From NCBI GenBank assembly GCA_023410595.1, contig JAEYPO010000017.1, positions 14,486 through 78,485 on the forward strand: DNA of 64,000 bases. Reading direction: 5' to 3'. A program made the translations under genes and the position numbers. Source of the stretch: Bacillota bacterium (GTDB taxonomy: Bacteria; Bacillota; Clostridia; Christensenellales; SZUA-584). Position 1 is the stretch's first letter. Each line of letters starts with the position of its first letter. The notes beneath the pieces were generated by a model. That model was not told the DNA's origin. It saw nothing but the letters and a program-made list of their open reading frames with translations, and searched no databases. Positions 34,637 through 43,013 of this stretch are shown piece after piece.

Positions 34637-35293
34637 CTAAACCCGGAAAAAGCCGAGCTTCTTTTCCAGACGCCCCAGCAGCAGTGTGAGAATGCCGCTG
34701 AACACCAGATAGTAGACGCCTGTAAAGAACAGCGGCCAGATGGCGCCTGAAGATTTTATAAACGCCTGACCGTTCCAGATGATCTCGTATACCGATATAA
34801 CCCGTGCAAGCGAAGTGTCCTTTACAAGAGTGATTATCTCATTGCCCATGGGCGGCACTATGCGCTTTACGACCTGCAGCAGTATGACACGGAAAAATAT
34901 CTGGCTTTTCGTCATGCCAAGGACCAGCCCCGCCTCGGTCTGCCCTTTCGGTACGCCCTCTATGCCGCCGCGGTATATCTCGGAGAAATAGCAGGCGTAG
35001 TTGATGATGAAGGCAACCAGCGCGGCGATGAACCGGCCGGAGCCGCCGTCCCACCAGTTGCTGCCGAGTATCAAGCCCGGACCGTAGTAGATTATGAGCA
35101 GCTGAAGCATGAGCGGCGTGCCGCGTACGATCCATACGATGAATTTGACCGAGTATTTAAGCGGCCTAAACCGGCTCATAGAGCCGAAAGATATTATAAG
35201 ACCAAGCGGGAACGCTCCGAGCAGCGTCAGAGAGAACAGCTTGAGCGTTTCCAGAAAGCCCTCGTTCAACGAGGCAAGAACATTTTGAAACAT
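34637..35293 (-). CDS. Polar amino acid ABC transporter, permease (HisM/GlnP type)
   Basis: 218 aa from the ATG at 35293, which has GAGG 6 nt upstream; a GTG at 35305 would add four residues. About five membrane helices are seen, with YFSEIYRGGIEGVPKGQTEA, the EAA loop that contacts the ATPase, followed by GMTKSQIFFRVILLQ. The VRGTPLMLQLLIIYYG motif is typical of amino acid permeases of this family. Confidence 0.93.
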   Translation of the reverse strand: MFQNVLASLNEGFLETLKLFSLTLLGAFPLGLIISFGSMSRFRPLKYSVKFIVWIVRGTPLMLQLLIIYYGPGLILGSNWWDGGSGRFIAALVAFIINYACYFSEIYRGGIEGVPKGQTEAGLVLGMTKSQIFFRVILLQVVKRIVPPMGNEIITLVKDTSLARVISVYEIIWNGQAFIKSSGAIWPLFFTGVYYLVFSGILTLLLGRLEKKLGFFRV

Positions 35294-35326
35294 GGAGAGC
35301 CTCACATCTTAATATTTCCTTAGCCA

Positions 35327-35362
35327 TATAAAGGCAGAAAGCACGCGCTCTCTGCCTTTATA
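35327..35362 (-). promoter_or_regulatory. Intercistronic stem-loop in the ABC operon
   Basis: TATAAAGGCAGA (35327-35338) and its exact complement (35351-35362) form a 12-bp stem with a 12-nt loop between the binding-protein and permease genes. There is no real T-run after it in the direction of transcription. Such structures commonly shield the upstream message so that the binding protein is made in excess. Confidence 0.7.
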
Positions 35363-35383
35363 AAATTCTATTCAGCAGTGAGC

Positions 35384-36172
35384 TTACTGGGCGAGTATGG
35401 ACTCCTGTACGCCGTAAGTCTTGGCGCATTCTATCATTGAACCGTCCGCGTACGCCTTGGCGAAGAACTCATTTAAGGCTTTGGCAAGATCGCTTCCCTT
35501 GCGGAAGCCGACGCCGAACTTCTCGGAGTTGAGCGCCACGGTGTGAGCGAGATCAGGATAGCTCGTGCCTTCGCCTATTACAGCCCCCGCCATAAGCAGG
35601 TCTATTACGCAGGCGTCGGACGTACCGGCGGCAACTTCCATTACAGCGGCAGCCTGGCTCTGTACAGAAACGTGCTCGTAACCGAGCTCTTTAACGGCCT
35701 TTTCACCGGCGGAGCCGGATTCAACCGCGAACGTAAGGCCTTTAACGCTGACCTCATCCTTGTATTTGTCCGCTTCGGAAGCCGGGACAACTACGACCTG
35801 AGCGTTGTCGCAGTAGGCGTTTGAGCATTCCATTGATTTGAGCACTTCGTCGATTAGCGTCATGCCGTTCCAAACGCAGTCGATAGACTTTGCTTCAAGC
35901 TCGAGAATCTTATTATCCCAGTCTATCTCCACGAATTCCGCTTTGACTCCCAAAGATTTCGCAAAAGCCGCCGCCATTTCGGCGTCGAAGCCTATCCAGC
36001 TGCCGCTTTCGTCTTTATAATCCATAGGCGGGTAATCAGTAATACCGACTATAAGCGTACCCTTGCCCTGAATGTATTCTTTGTCAGTCTGGCTCTTGTC
36101 AACAGGTTTGGCGCAGGCGGTGAAGCAAAACGCCATAACAACGACAAGTATTAGTGCTATGATTTTTTTCAT
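35384..36172 (-). CDS. Amino acid ABC transporter substrate-binding lipoprotein
   Basis: 262 aa. The signal peptide MKKIIALILVVVMAF ends in the lipobox FTAC, so the mature protein is anchored to the outer membrane face by a lipid on Cys19. The SBP_bac_3 domain shows IVGITDYPPMDYKDESG, WIGFDAEMAAAFA, FVEIDWDNKI, and the later VESGSAGEKAVKELG hinge. Specificity cannot be read, but polar or sulfur amino acids are usual. GGAGG is 6 nt before the ATG. Confidence 0.93.
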   Translation of the reverse strand: MKKIIALILVVVMAFCFTACAKPVDKSQTDKEYIQGKGTLIVGITDYPPMDYKDESGSWIGFDAEMAAAFAKSLGVKAEFVEIDWDNKILELEAKSIDCVWNGMTLIDEVLKSMECSNAYCDNAQVVVVPASEADKYKDEVSVKGLTFAVESGSAGEKAVKELGYEHVSVQSQAAAVMEVAAGTSDACVIDLLMAGAVIGEGTSYPDLAHTVALNSEKFGVGFRKGSDLAKALNEFFAKAYADGSMIECAKTYGVQESILAQ

Positions 36173-36620
36173 TATTTTCCTCCGGATATTGACGGCATAC
36201 TGCCGTTAAAATTTATAGTGATATCATAATAACATATTAACACGATAAAACAAGCTTTTTACGCATTTCAATGCTGATTTTCAGCTGTTTGCAGCATTTG
36301 AAAGGCATTGTCTGGGATAACATGAGAATCGATGTTATTTAAGTATGTTATTTACGGCCGGGGAGTATTAAGTTTGTTCTTTGCGGCAACGGCAGGGAGC
36401 CGTCCGCTCGCGCTGCTGAAACATGCGCCGAGTATGTTTATGTTGTAGGCCCGTCGGTTTCATCGGGCAGGCGGCTTTTATGAAAGACTGACTTTACAAA
36501 CAGTGGATTTTAGATTACCGTATAGCTATGCCTTAATATCAATGTCTCCAAAAGCCTAAGGTTTATTGAAACAGTGAACAGCTGTTCCAGGGCGATATCA
36601 ATGCATCGGGAAGGTGGATT
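36173..36620. other. 448-bp divergent intergenic region
   Basis: On the left it holds the leader of the ABC operon with a tight palindrome, ACGGCA-TAC-TGCCGT at 36192-36206, 20 nt before the binding-protein gene, which could be an operator or small attenuator. AT-rich DNA at 36215-36350 likely carries its promoter. Between 36391 and 36480 one frame reads AEYVYVVGPSVSSGRRLL and stops, which is reminiscent of a kinase C-terminus but is not enough for a call. The galT ribosome site, AAGGTGG, is at 36610-36616. Confidence 0.45.
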
Positions 36621-37595
36621 ATGGCGGAGCTTCGATATAATCCGTTTAAAAACGATTGGGTGATGGTAGCCTCGGTCCGGCAGGACAGGCCGCAGATGCC
36701 AAAGGACTGGTGCCCGTTCTGTCCGGGGTCGGGCAGGGTGGATGAATATGACGTGCTGAAGTACGACAACGATTTTCCGGCGCTTTCGATGGATCCGCCA
36801 AAGCCCGACGATGTGGCAGGCGGCTTCTTCAAGGCTGAAAAATCGTACGGCAAATGTGAGGTAATACTGTATTCGCCCGATCATACGGCCACGCTGCCCG
36901 AGCTTCCGGTAAGCCATATAAGGAAGCTTGTCGATCTCTGGTGCGAACGTTTCGCGGAGCTTTCCCGCTACGACAGATCAAGATATGTTATGATATTTGA
37001 GAACCGCGGCGAAGCGGTGGGCGTTACCATGCCGCACCCGCACGGCCAGATTTACGCATATCCGTTCATTCCTAAAAAAATCGAGCAAAAGCTTGAAAAC
37101 TCAAGGAAATATAAAAAGGATACGGGACGCTGCCTTTTCTGCGACTGGCTCAAAGCCGAGCGGGAGTTTAAAAAGCGCGTAATCTTTGAGGACGATCATT
37201 TCAGCGTCATCATACCGTTCTTTGCGGAGTTTGTATACGCAACGCAGATAATACTAAAAAGGCACATAAATTACATAACAGAGCTAAGCGACGAAGAAAA
37301 GACTGCGCTGGCCGCGGTATTGAGAAACACTGTCGGCATGTACGACAGCCTGTTCGGCACGCCGTTCCCTTATATGATGTGCATGTACAACGCGCCTGTA
37401 AATACCGGCGACGTAGACGACTTTCACTTCCACATCGAGTTCTTCCCGCCTATGCGCTCCAAAAATGTACAGCAGTTCCTCGCGTCCAGCGAGACGGGAG
37501 CGGGCGCGCACTGCAACCCGAGCGCTCCCGAGGAAAAGGCTGTTGAATTGAGAGAAGCTTACCTAAGATACACGGCGGGACAGGGGGAAGCTTAA
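36621..37595 (+). CDS. galT: Galactose-1-phosphate uridylyltransferase
   Basis: 324 aa. The start AELRYNPFKNDWVMVAS is the family's RxNPxxxxWV opening; CPFC near residue 31 supplies zinc ligands; HPHGQIYAYPF holds the nucleophilic histidine of the HPH motif; HFHIEFFP near residue 272 is the C-terminal counterpart. It swaps UMP between UDP-glucose and galactose 1-phosphate in the Leloir pathway, linking galactose use to UDP-sugar supply for the polysaccharide. No galactokinase or epimerase is next to it. It is 60 bp before a DUF89 gene. Confidence 0.9.
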   Translation: MAELRYNPFKNDWVMVASVRQDRPQMPKDWCPFCPGSGRVDEYDVLKYDNDFPALSMDPPKPDDVAGGFFKAEKSYGKCEVILYSPDHTATLPELPVSHIRKLVDLWCERFAELSRYDRSRYVMIFENRGEAVGVTMPHPHGQIYAYPFIPKKIEQKLENSRKYKKDTGRCLFCDWLKAEREFKKRVIFEDDHFSVIIPFFAEFVYATQIILKRHINYITELSDEEKTALAAVLRNTVGMYDSLFGTPFPYMMCMYNAPVNTGDVDDFHFHIEFFPPMRSKNVQQFLASSETGAGAHCNPSAPEEKAVELREAYLRYTAGQGEA

Positions 37596-37655
37596 CTAAA
37601 AAGTGCAATGGAGCGTCGTTCAGCAGTAAAATCCACTATATAGCAACGGAGGATT

Positions 37656-38516
37656 ATGAAGACATATTTGGACTGCCTGCCGTGCGTGCTGCGGCAGGTA
37701 CTGGAGGCGTCAAAGATATCGACGGATAACGAAGAGCTGCAAAATGAAATAATGGCCCAAACGCTTAAGGGTTTAGCGGATTATAAAAGATACAGAAATT
37801 CGCCCGAAGTCTGCAGAGTAATGCACGGCATCGTAAAAAAACATACGGGCGTGGCGGACCCATACAGGGAAATCAAGCAAAGGGATATACAAACGGCATT
37901 GAAACTTCTGCCGGCGCTTAAGCGGTATATAGAAGGCAGGGAAGACCGCTTATACGGGGCGCTGAAAGCCGCCGCTACCGGCAATGTGCTTGATTCCTCC
38001 ATCAGCAACAGCATCAATTTTGAGGCCTGTCTGGAAACCGAGCTTAACAAACCCTTTTCTGTCTGCGATATCGATATGCTAAAGGAACGGCTAAAAGTTT
38101 CGAAAACGCTGTTGATTATAGGAGACAACGCCGGAGAGACCGTATTGGATCGCATACTTTTGGAAGAGCTGCCGCCTTTTGACGTTACGTACGCCGTTAG
38201 AAGCGCGCCGATAATAAACGACGCGACTGAAGAAGACGCGCACGCGTCGGGGCTTGAAACATACGCACGTATTATCTCTACAGGCTGCAACGTGCCGGGC
38301 GTAAATCTTGACGAGTGCAGCCGGGAGTTTCTCGAAGTTTTTTACGGCGCGGATATTGTAATATGCAAAGGACAGGGTAATTATGAAACTCTTTCGGATT
38401 GCGACAGGGAGCTGTTCTTTCTGCTCAAGGCCAAGTGCGCAGTGCTCGCAAGGCTCTTGAATGTCAGCTTGAACTCTTATATTTTTAAGTATTTAAAAAG
38501 CGTTGAACAAAGATGA
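37656..38516 (+). CDS. DUF89/ARMT1-like damage-control phosphatase family protein
   Basis: 286 aa, ATG with CGGAGG 6 nt upstream. CLPCVLRQ at ~8-15 is the CxxC of the bacterial DUF89 subgroup, GDNAGETVLDRILLEEL is the metal/phosphate site (Asp-Asn-x-Gly-Glu), VRSAPIINDAT and KGQGNYETL follow. The family hydrolyses phosphate from unwanted or damaged sugar phosphates and related metabolites with a divalent metal. Pairing with galT suggests a role in clearing sugar phosphates, which is an inference. Confidence 0.85.
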   Translation: MKTYLDCLPCVLRQVLEASKISTDNEELQNEIMAQTLKGLADYKRYRNSPEVCRVMHGIVKKHTGVADPYREIKQRDIQTALKLLPALKRYIEGREDRLYGALKAAATGNVLDSSISNSINFEACLETELNKPFSVCDIDMLKERLKVSKTLLIIGDNAGETVLDRILLEELPPFDVTYAVRSAPIINDATEEDAHASGLETYARIISTGCNVPGVNLDECSREFLEVFYGADIVICKGQGNYETLSDCDRELFFLLKAKCAVLARLLNVSLNSYIFKYLKSVEQR

Positions 38517-38566
38517 GAGAATCGGATAGCAGGGGCAAGTGTTCAAATTAAGGCTATAACGATGGA

Positions 38567-38629
38567 AAGCTCTCAAACGTCCGCAGGCTCATTGCGAAAA
38601 CGATGCACGAATCGCTTTCCCAAACGGCG
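38567..38629 (+). pseudogene. Fossil of a dihydrolipoyl acyltransferase (E2) gene
   Basis: In the 153-bp gap before lpdA one short frame, closed by TAA at 38549-38551, reads VRRLIAKTMHESLSQTA. This matches the start of the E2 catalytic domain (pattern R-K/R-x-I-A-x-x-M-x-x-S-L-x-x-x-A). Nothing of the lipoyl domain, the peripheral binding domain or the HHxxxDG active site is present. It is most simply the relic of an E2 gene that once preceded lpdA. The match is short, so this stays a good hypothesis, not proof. Confidence 0.6.
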
Positions 38630-38669
38630 TACCGACATAGATTTTTAATTAATCGGGAGAAGGCATGGC

Positions 38670-40040
38670 ATGTACGATTTGATAGTTATAGGCGGCGGGC
38701 CCGCGGGGTACCGCGCCGCAGAACTGGCGGGAGAAGAGAATTTAAGCGTACTGCTTATTGAAAAAAGAGAGGTTGGGGGCGTGTGCCTCAATGAAGGCTG
38801 CATACCCACAAAGACGCTGCTCTATTCCGCGAAGCTCAAGGACGGCGCGGAGCACGGCGAAAAGTACGGCGTAATTGCGGACGGCATAACGCTCGACCAT
38901 AAGGCTGTCATAGCGCGCAAGAACAAGGTCGTTAAGACGCTCGTGGCGGGCGTGAAGGCGAAGCTGCGCGCGGCGGGCGTCAAGACCGTTGCAGGCGAGG
39001 CGGTTATAGTGGGACGCGGCGAAGGCTTTGAAGTGAAGTGCGGCGAAGAGGTACACGTGGGGAAACGGCTTCTTATAGCGGCGGGCTCCGTGCCTATAGT
39101 TCCGCCGATACCGGGCATTAAAGAAGCGCTTGCGGCGGGAACCGCGGTGACAAGCAGGGAAGCGCTGGACCTAACGGCTGTTCCACAACGGCTCGTCGTG
39201 ATAGGCGGCGGAGTTATCGGCCTCGAGATGGCGAGCTACTTTACTTCGGCGGGCAGCGACGTGACCGTAGTCGAGATGCTCGGCAGCATAGGAGGCTCTA
39301 TCGATACGGACATAGCGAAGCTGCTAAAAAAGAACCTTGAGAAGAAGGGCATAAAGTTTTTACTGGGATGTAAAGTGACAGAGGTAGGAGGCGGTTTTGT
39401 CAAAGCACAGTACAGCACGGGCGAGAAAGAAATAAGCTGTGACCTCGTGCTGCTCTCGGCGGGCAGGCGCGCGGCATCGGACGGCCTCGGGCTTGATAAA
39501 ATCGGCGTACTTACCGAAAGAGGCGCCGTTGTTACGGACGAGAAAATGTGCACTAACATTCCGGGCGTATACGCAGCGGGCGATATAAACGGCAAGTCTA
39601 TGCTGGCGCACACGGCGTACCGCGAGGCGGAAGTCGCGATAAGCTGTATGCTGGGCAGGGCGGACCGCATGGATTACCGCGCAGTGCCCGGCGTTATATA
39701 CACGAGCCCCGAGGTCGCGGGAGTAGGCGAGACGGAGGAATCCGCCAAAGCGGGGGGCATGGAATACAAGTCGAGCACAGTCTCGATGCGCTTTTCGGGC
39801 AGATACCTTGCCGAGAACGAGGGCGGCGACGGAATAGCGAAGATACTCATTGACAGCCGCGGGCGCATAGCCGGGCTGCATATGATAGGCAGCTACGCTT
39901 CTGAGATAATATACGGCGCAAGCATGATGATAGGGAGTGAAATGACGCCAGAGCAGGTTAAAAAGACGATTTTCCCGCATCCGACGGTATCAGAGATAAT
40001 AAAGGAATGCGTATTTATGGGGGGCTCCCAAAAAGCCTGA
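38670..40040 (+). CDS. lpdA: Dihydrolipoyl dehydrogenase (E3)
   Basis: 456 aa. It has an FAD site IGGGPAGYRAAELAG at the N-terminus, the redox disulfide C39-x4-C44 in GGVCLNEGCIPTK, an NAD site VIGGGVIGLEMASYF, the second FAD motif GVYAAGDINGKSMLAHTA, and the catalytic His437-Glu442 in HPTVSE near the C-terminus. It reoxidises protein-bound dihydrolipoamide with NAD. No intact E1 or E2 is encoded here; an E2 relic lies just upstream, so the enzyme probably now serves another lipoyl system such as glycine cleavage. Confidence 0.94.
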   Translation: MYDLIVIGGGPAGYRAAELAGEENLSVLLIEKREVGGVCLNEGCIPTKTLLYSAKLKDGAEHGEKYGVIADGITLDHKAVIARKNKVVKTLVAGVKAKLRAAGVKTVAGEAVIVGRGEGFEVKCGEEVHVGKRLLIAAGSVPIVPPIPGIKEALAAGTAVTSREALDLTAVPQRLVVIGGGVIGLEMASYFTSAGSDVTVVEMLGSIGGSIDTDIAKLLKKNLEKKGIKFLLGCKVTEVGGGFVKAQYSTGEKEISCDLVLLSAGRRAASDGLGLDKIGVLTERGAVVTDEKMCTNIPGVYAAGDINGKSMLAHTAYREAEVAISCMLGRADRMDYRAVPGVIYTSPEVAGVGETEESAKAGGMEYKSSTVSMRFSGRYLAENEGGDGIAKILIDSRGRIAGLHMIGSYASEIIYGASMMIGSEMTPEQVKKTIFPHPTVSEIIKECVFMGGSQKA

Positions 40041-40063
40041 AGTGTTTTGGGATATAAAAACAG

Positions 40064-40095
40064 AACAAGCCGCAAAAAAGGGGGCTTGTTTTTTT
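40064..40095 (+). terminator. Rho-independent terminator after lpdA
   Basis: AACAAGCC (40064-40071) pairs with GGCTTGTT (40083-40090) followed by a T-run to 40095. Confidence 0.85.
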
Positions 40096-40300
40096 GTTTC
40101 AGAGCCTGTAAAAAGTCAGAGGGCGTATCGGGTTTAAAAAGCAAATATAACAAGTATCCATATTAAGGCTTCTTTACTTTACAGAAATATCTTATAATAG
40201 GCTATATAAACAAAAAACATACGCAACGGGTTACGGCTTATTATCATTGCTTTTCCTAATAATCAGACGTCGATTACAGATTGTATAAAGGAGTTTGTGC

Positions 40301-42685
40301 ATGGATACGATAGACGCCCTTATCGCCCGGCTTACCGTGGAGGAGAAGGCCGCTCTGCTCGCGGGCACTAAATCGATGAACACGAACGCCGTGCCGCGCC
40401 TTGGAATACCGGGGCTTACGTTCGCGGACGGCCCGCACGGCCTCAGGAAACTGGCGGGCAGCGGAGTAGACGGCATAGCGGACAGCGAACCGGCTACCGC
40501 CTTTCCGACGTCCGCCACGATAGCATCGGGGTGGAATGAAGAAAACGCTTATCTTGCGGGCGAGGCAATAGGCAGGGAGGCGCTGTGCTGCGGCGTAAAT
40601 GTAGTGCTCGGGCCGGGCGTCAATATAAAGCGGGACCCCAGGTGCGGACGAAACTTTGAATACTACTCGGAAGACCCGCTGCTTGCGGGTAAGCTTGGGA
40701 GCGCTTTTATTATAGGCGTTCAAAGCAAGAGCGTTGGCGTTTCCTTAAAACACTTCGCGGCCAACAACAGCGAGAACTTCCGATTTATGGGCGACTCCAT
40801 AGTGGACGAGCGCGCATTAAGAGAGATATATCTAAAAGCGTTTGAGCGTATAGTCAAACAGCAAAGGCCATATACCGTTATGTGCGCCTACAACAGGTTA
40901 AACGGCACGTTCTGCGCTAGCAGCCATAGGCTGCTTACCGAAATACTGAGGGACGAGTGGGGCTTTGACGGGCTTGTGATGAGCGACTGGGGCGCGGTGC
41001 AGGACAGGATAGCGTCCGTTTCAGCGGGCATGGACCTCGAGATGCCGGGCGATACCGCGTATTTCAGAAAGCGGATAATTGACGCCGCGCACAGCGGAGA
41101 GCTTAGCGCTGAGGCGCTCGATAAAGCCGCGCGCAATGTGCTTAGGCTTATCGAGCGGTGCTCGTCTCAGCAAAAAGAAGCTGCGGACTTTGACGCCCAC
41201 CACGCTCTCGCGGCAGAGATAGCGGCCGATTGCGCCGTGCTGCTTAAAAACGACGGCGTGCTGCCGCTTTCGCCCGGCGGGAGATATCTTATCGCGGGGG
41301 AGATGTTTGAGCGCATGCGCTATCAGGGCGCGGGCAGCTCGCTGGTAAATCCCGCCCGGCTGACTACGCCAAAGCAGGCGTTCGATTCGCGCGGCTTATC
41401 GTATACACGCGACATCAAAGACGTGGCAGACTGCGACGCGATATTATTCTTTGGCGGGCTCGCCGAGGAGTATGAGATGGAGGGCGGCGACAGGGAGGAT
41501 ATATCGTTCCCCAAAGATCAGCTTGACATGCTTTCGCAGCTTGCAGGTCTCGGCAAGCCGGTCGTTGTTGTGCTTTACGGCGGCTCGCCTATGGAGATAC
41601 CGTTTGAAGACGGCGTCGCGGCCATACTCGACATGTACCTTCCCGGGCAGAACGGCGGCGAAGCGACGGCGGCGCTGCTGCTGGGTGAGAAGAACCCGTC
41701 GGGCAGGCTCGCGGAGACATGGCCGCTGCGCTGCCAGGACATACCGTTTTACGACAGTTACAGCAAGACGGAAACAGAGCTGTATCGCGAAAGCGTTTAT
41801 GTGGGCTACAGATATTACGACACGGCGCAAAAACCGGTCAGGTATCCGTTCGGGTACGGGCTGTCATATACATCGTTTGAGTATTCCGGCATTGAAGTTA
41901 AGGAGAGCGCGGGCACGGTCACGGTGTGCTGCGATGTGCGCAACACCGGCGGCAGGGCGGGAGCGGAGGTAGTGCAGCTATACGCAAGGAAAGCACGCAG
42001 CGGTGTTTTCAGGCCCGACAGGGAGCTTAGGGGCTTTGCTAAAGTATACCTTGAAGCGGGCGAGACAAAACGAGCCGAAATATCGTTTGAAAGAGCCGAG
42101 CTTTCATATTATAACCCTAAAGAAAAAGCGTGGGTGCTCGAAAACGGCGAATACGAGCTGCTGATAGGCACTTCGAGCAGGGATATACGCCTTGCCGCGC
42201 GGCTTGCCGTCTCGGGCGAGGAAACGCCCTGCCCGTACGGCGAAGACATACTGGCGGCGTACGGCGACGCATCGCGCCTGGAAATAAGCGACGAGGTATA
42301 TTCGCATCTTATTGGAAGGGAGCTGCCCGCCCAGCCGGAAAAACTGCCCATCACGCTGGAATCGCGCTTTACTGACCTTAAGCTTACGCTTTGGGGAAGA
42401 TTGCTATATAAAATAGTCACAGGGGTTTCGGACAGGCAGTATAAAAAGGCAAAGAAGCTGCCCGCGGGGCCATTGCGCGACAACCGAATTAAAAACGCTT
42501 TGTTTTTGCGGCTCATGTTCGATTCAAATTCGCTGCGCTCGCTCAGCGTTTCGTCGAGCGGCATGTTTCCGTATCAGTTTGCGCAGGGATTTGCACAGAT
42601 TGCCAACGGCCACATTTTAAGCGGCATAGCGCGTATGTGCAGGAAATACCGCGTTCCGGGGCTTCCCGGCAAGCAAAGAAGCTGA
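40301..42685 (+). CDS. Glycoside hydrolase family 3 beta-glucosidase
   Basis: 794 aa, no signal peptide, so probably cytoplasmic. The N-terminal barrel shows FADGPHGLR, GRNFEYYSEDP, VSLKHFAANNSE and the nucleophile Asp229 in VMSDWGA. The second domain has VLLKNDGVLPLSP and PSGRLAETWP, and residues ~555-630 are a fibronectin III-like domain (GGRAGAEVVQLY). The last ~120 residues, ending in a hydrophobic stretch SSSGMFPYQFAQGFAQIANG, are an extension known in several clostridial members. ATG 40301 has AAGGAG 9 nt upstream. It would cleave terminal beta-linked glucose or related sugars from imported oligosaccharides. Confidence 0.92.
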   Translation: MDTIDALIARLTVEEKAALLAGTKSMNTNAVPRLGIPGLTFADGPHGLRKLAGSGVDGIADSEPATAFPTSATIASGWNEENAYLAGEAIGREALCCGVNVVLGPGVNIKRDPRCGRNFEYYSEDPLLAGKLGSAFIIGVQSKSVGVSLKHFAANNSENFRFMGDSIVDERALREIYLKAFERIVKQQRPYTVMCAYNRLNGTFCASSHRLLTEILRDEWGFDGLVMSDWGAVQDRIASVSAGMDLEMPGDTAYFRKRIIDAAHSGELSAEALDKAARNVLRLIERCSSQQKEAADFDAHHALAAEIAADCAVLLKNDGVLPLSPGGRYLIAGEMFERMRYQGAGSSLVNPARLTTPKQAFDSRGLSYTRDIKDVADCDAILFFGGLAEEYEMEGGDREDISFPKDQLDMLSQLAGLGKPVVVVLYGGSPMEIPFEDGVAAILDMYLPGQNGGEATAALLLGEKNPSGRLAETWPLRCQDIPFYDSYSKTETELYRESVYVGYRYYDTAQKPVRYPFGYGLSYTSFEYSGIEVKESAGTVTVCCDVRNTGGRAGAEVVQLYARKARSGVFRPDRELRGFAKVYLEAGETKRAEISFERAELSYYNPKEKAWVLENGEYELLIGTSSRDIRLAARLAVSGEETPCPYGEDILAAYGDASRLEISDEVYSHLIGRELPAQPEKLPITLESRFTDLKLTLWGRLLYKIVTGVSDRQYKKAKKLPAGPLRDNRIKNALFLRLMFDSNSLRSLSVSSSGMFPYQFAQGFAQIANGHILSGIARMCRKYRVPGLPGKQRS

Positions 42686-42737
42686 TGGGCAGAGGAGCGT
42701 CGTTTACGGTGCTTCGGAGTGTCGATAAAGTTCCTTT

Positions 42738-42859
42738 TGTCATTCCGTCAGCTTCGCTTGAAGGAGCGTAGCGACTGACTACGCAGTGGACGAGAATCTT
42801 TAGGAAATAAGCATGTTTTAAGATTCCCGTCCCTTCGGTCACTTACGTTCGGAATGACA
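42738..42859. repeat. 122-bp inverted-repeat element (MITE/palindrome type)
   Basis: TGTCATTCCG at 42738-42747 is mirrored exactly by CGGAATGACA at 42850-42859. Inside, a second pairing joins GAATCTT near 42792 to AAGATTC near 42820. The GTCATTCCG ... GAGAATCTTTAGG theme resembles short palindromic elements scattered in many bacterial genomes. It sits between the GH3 gene and the promoter of the next gene and has no coding frame. Confidence 0.7.
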
Positions 42860-42924
42860 TATGGGGGTTATTTGACACTCTGTCGCGTTGTTTACGGCGT
42901 TTAAGCTTTTGACAGTATCAGGTT

Positions 42925-42954
42925 TTGACAAGCCACCGGAAAAAGTAATATAAT
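42925..42954 (+). promoter_or_regulatory. Predicted sigma-A promoter of the SH3/PG-binding protein gene
   Basis: TTGACA (42925-42930) and TATAAT (42949-42954), both perfect, are 18 nt apart. A start near 42961 gives a leader of about 50 nt. Confidence 0.85.
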
Positions 42955-43013
42955 CAGACATAAATATTACAGTTTACGGCGGAAGCCTTTTAAGGCAAAC
43001 AGGAAGTTAAATT

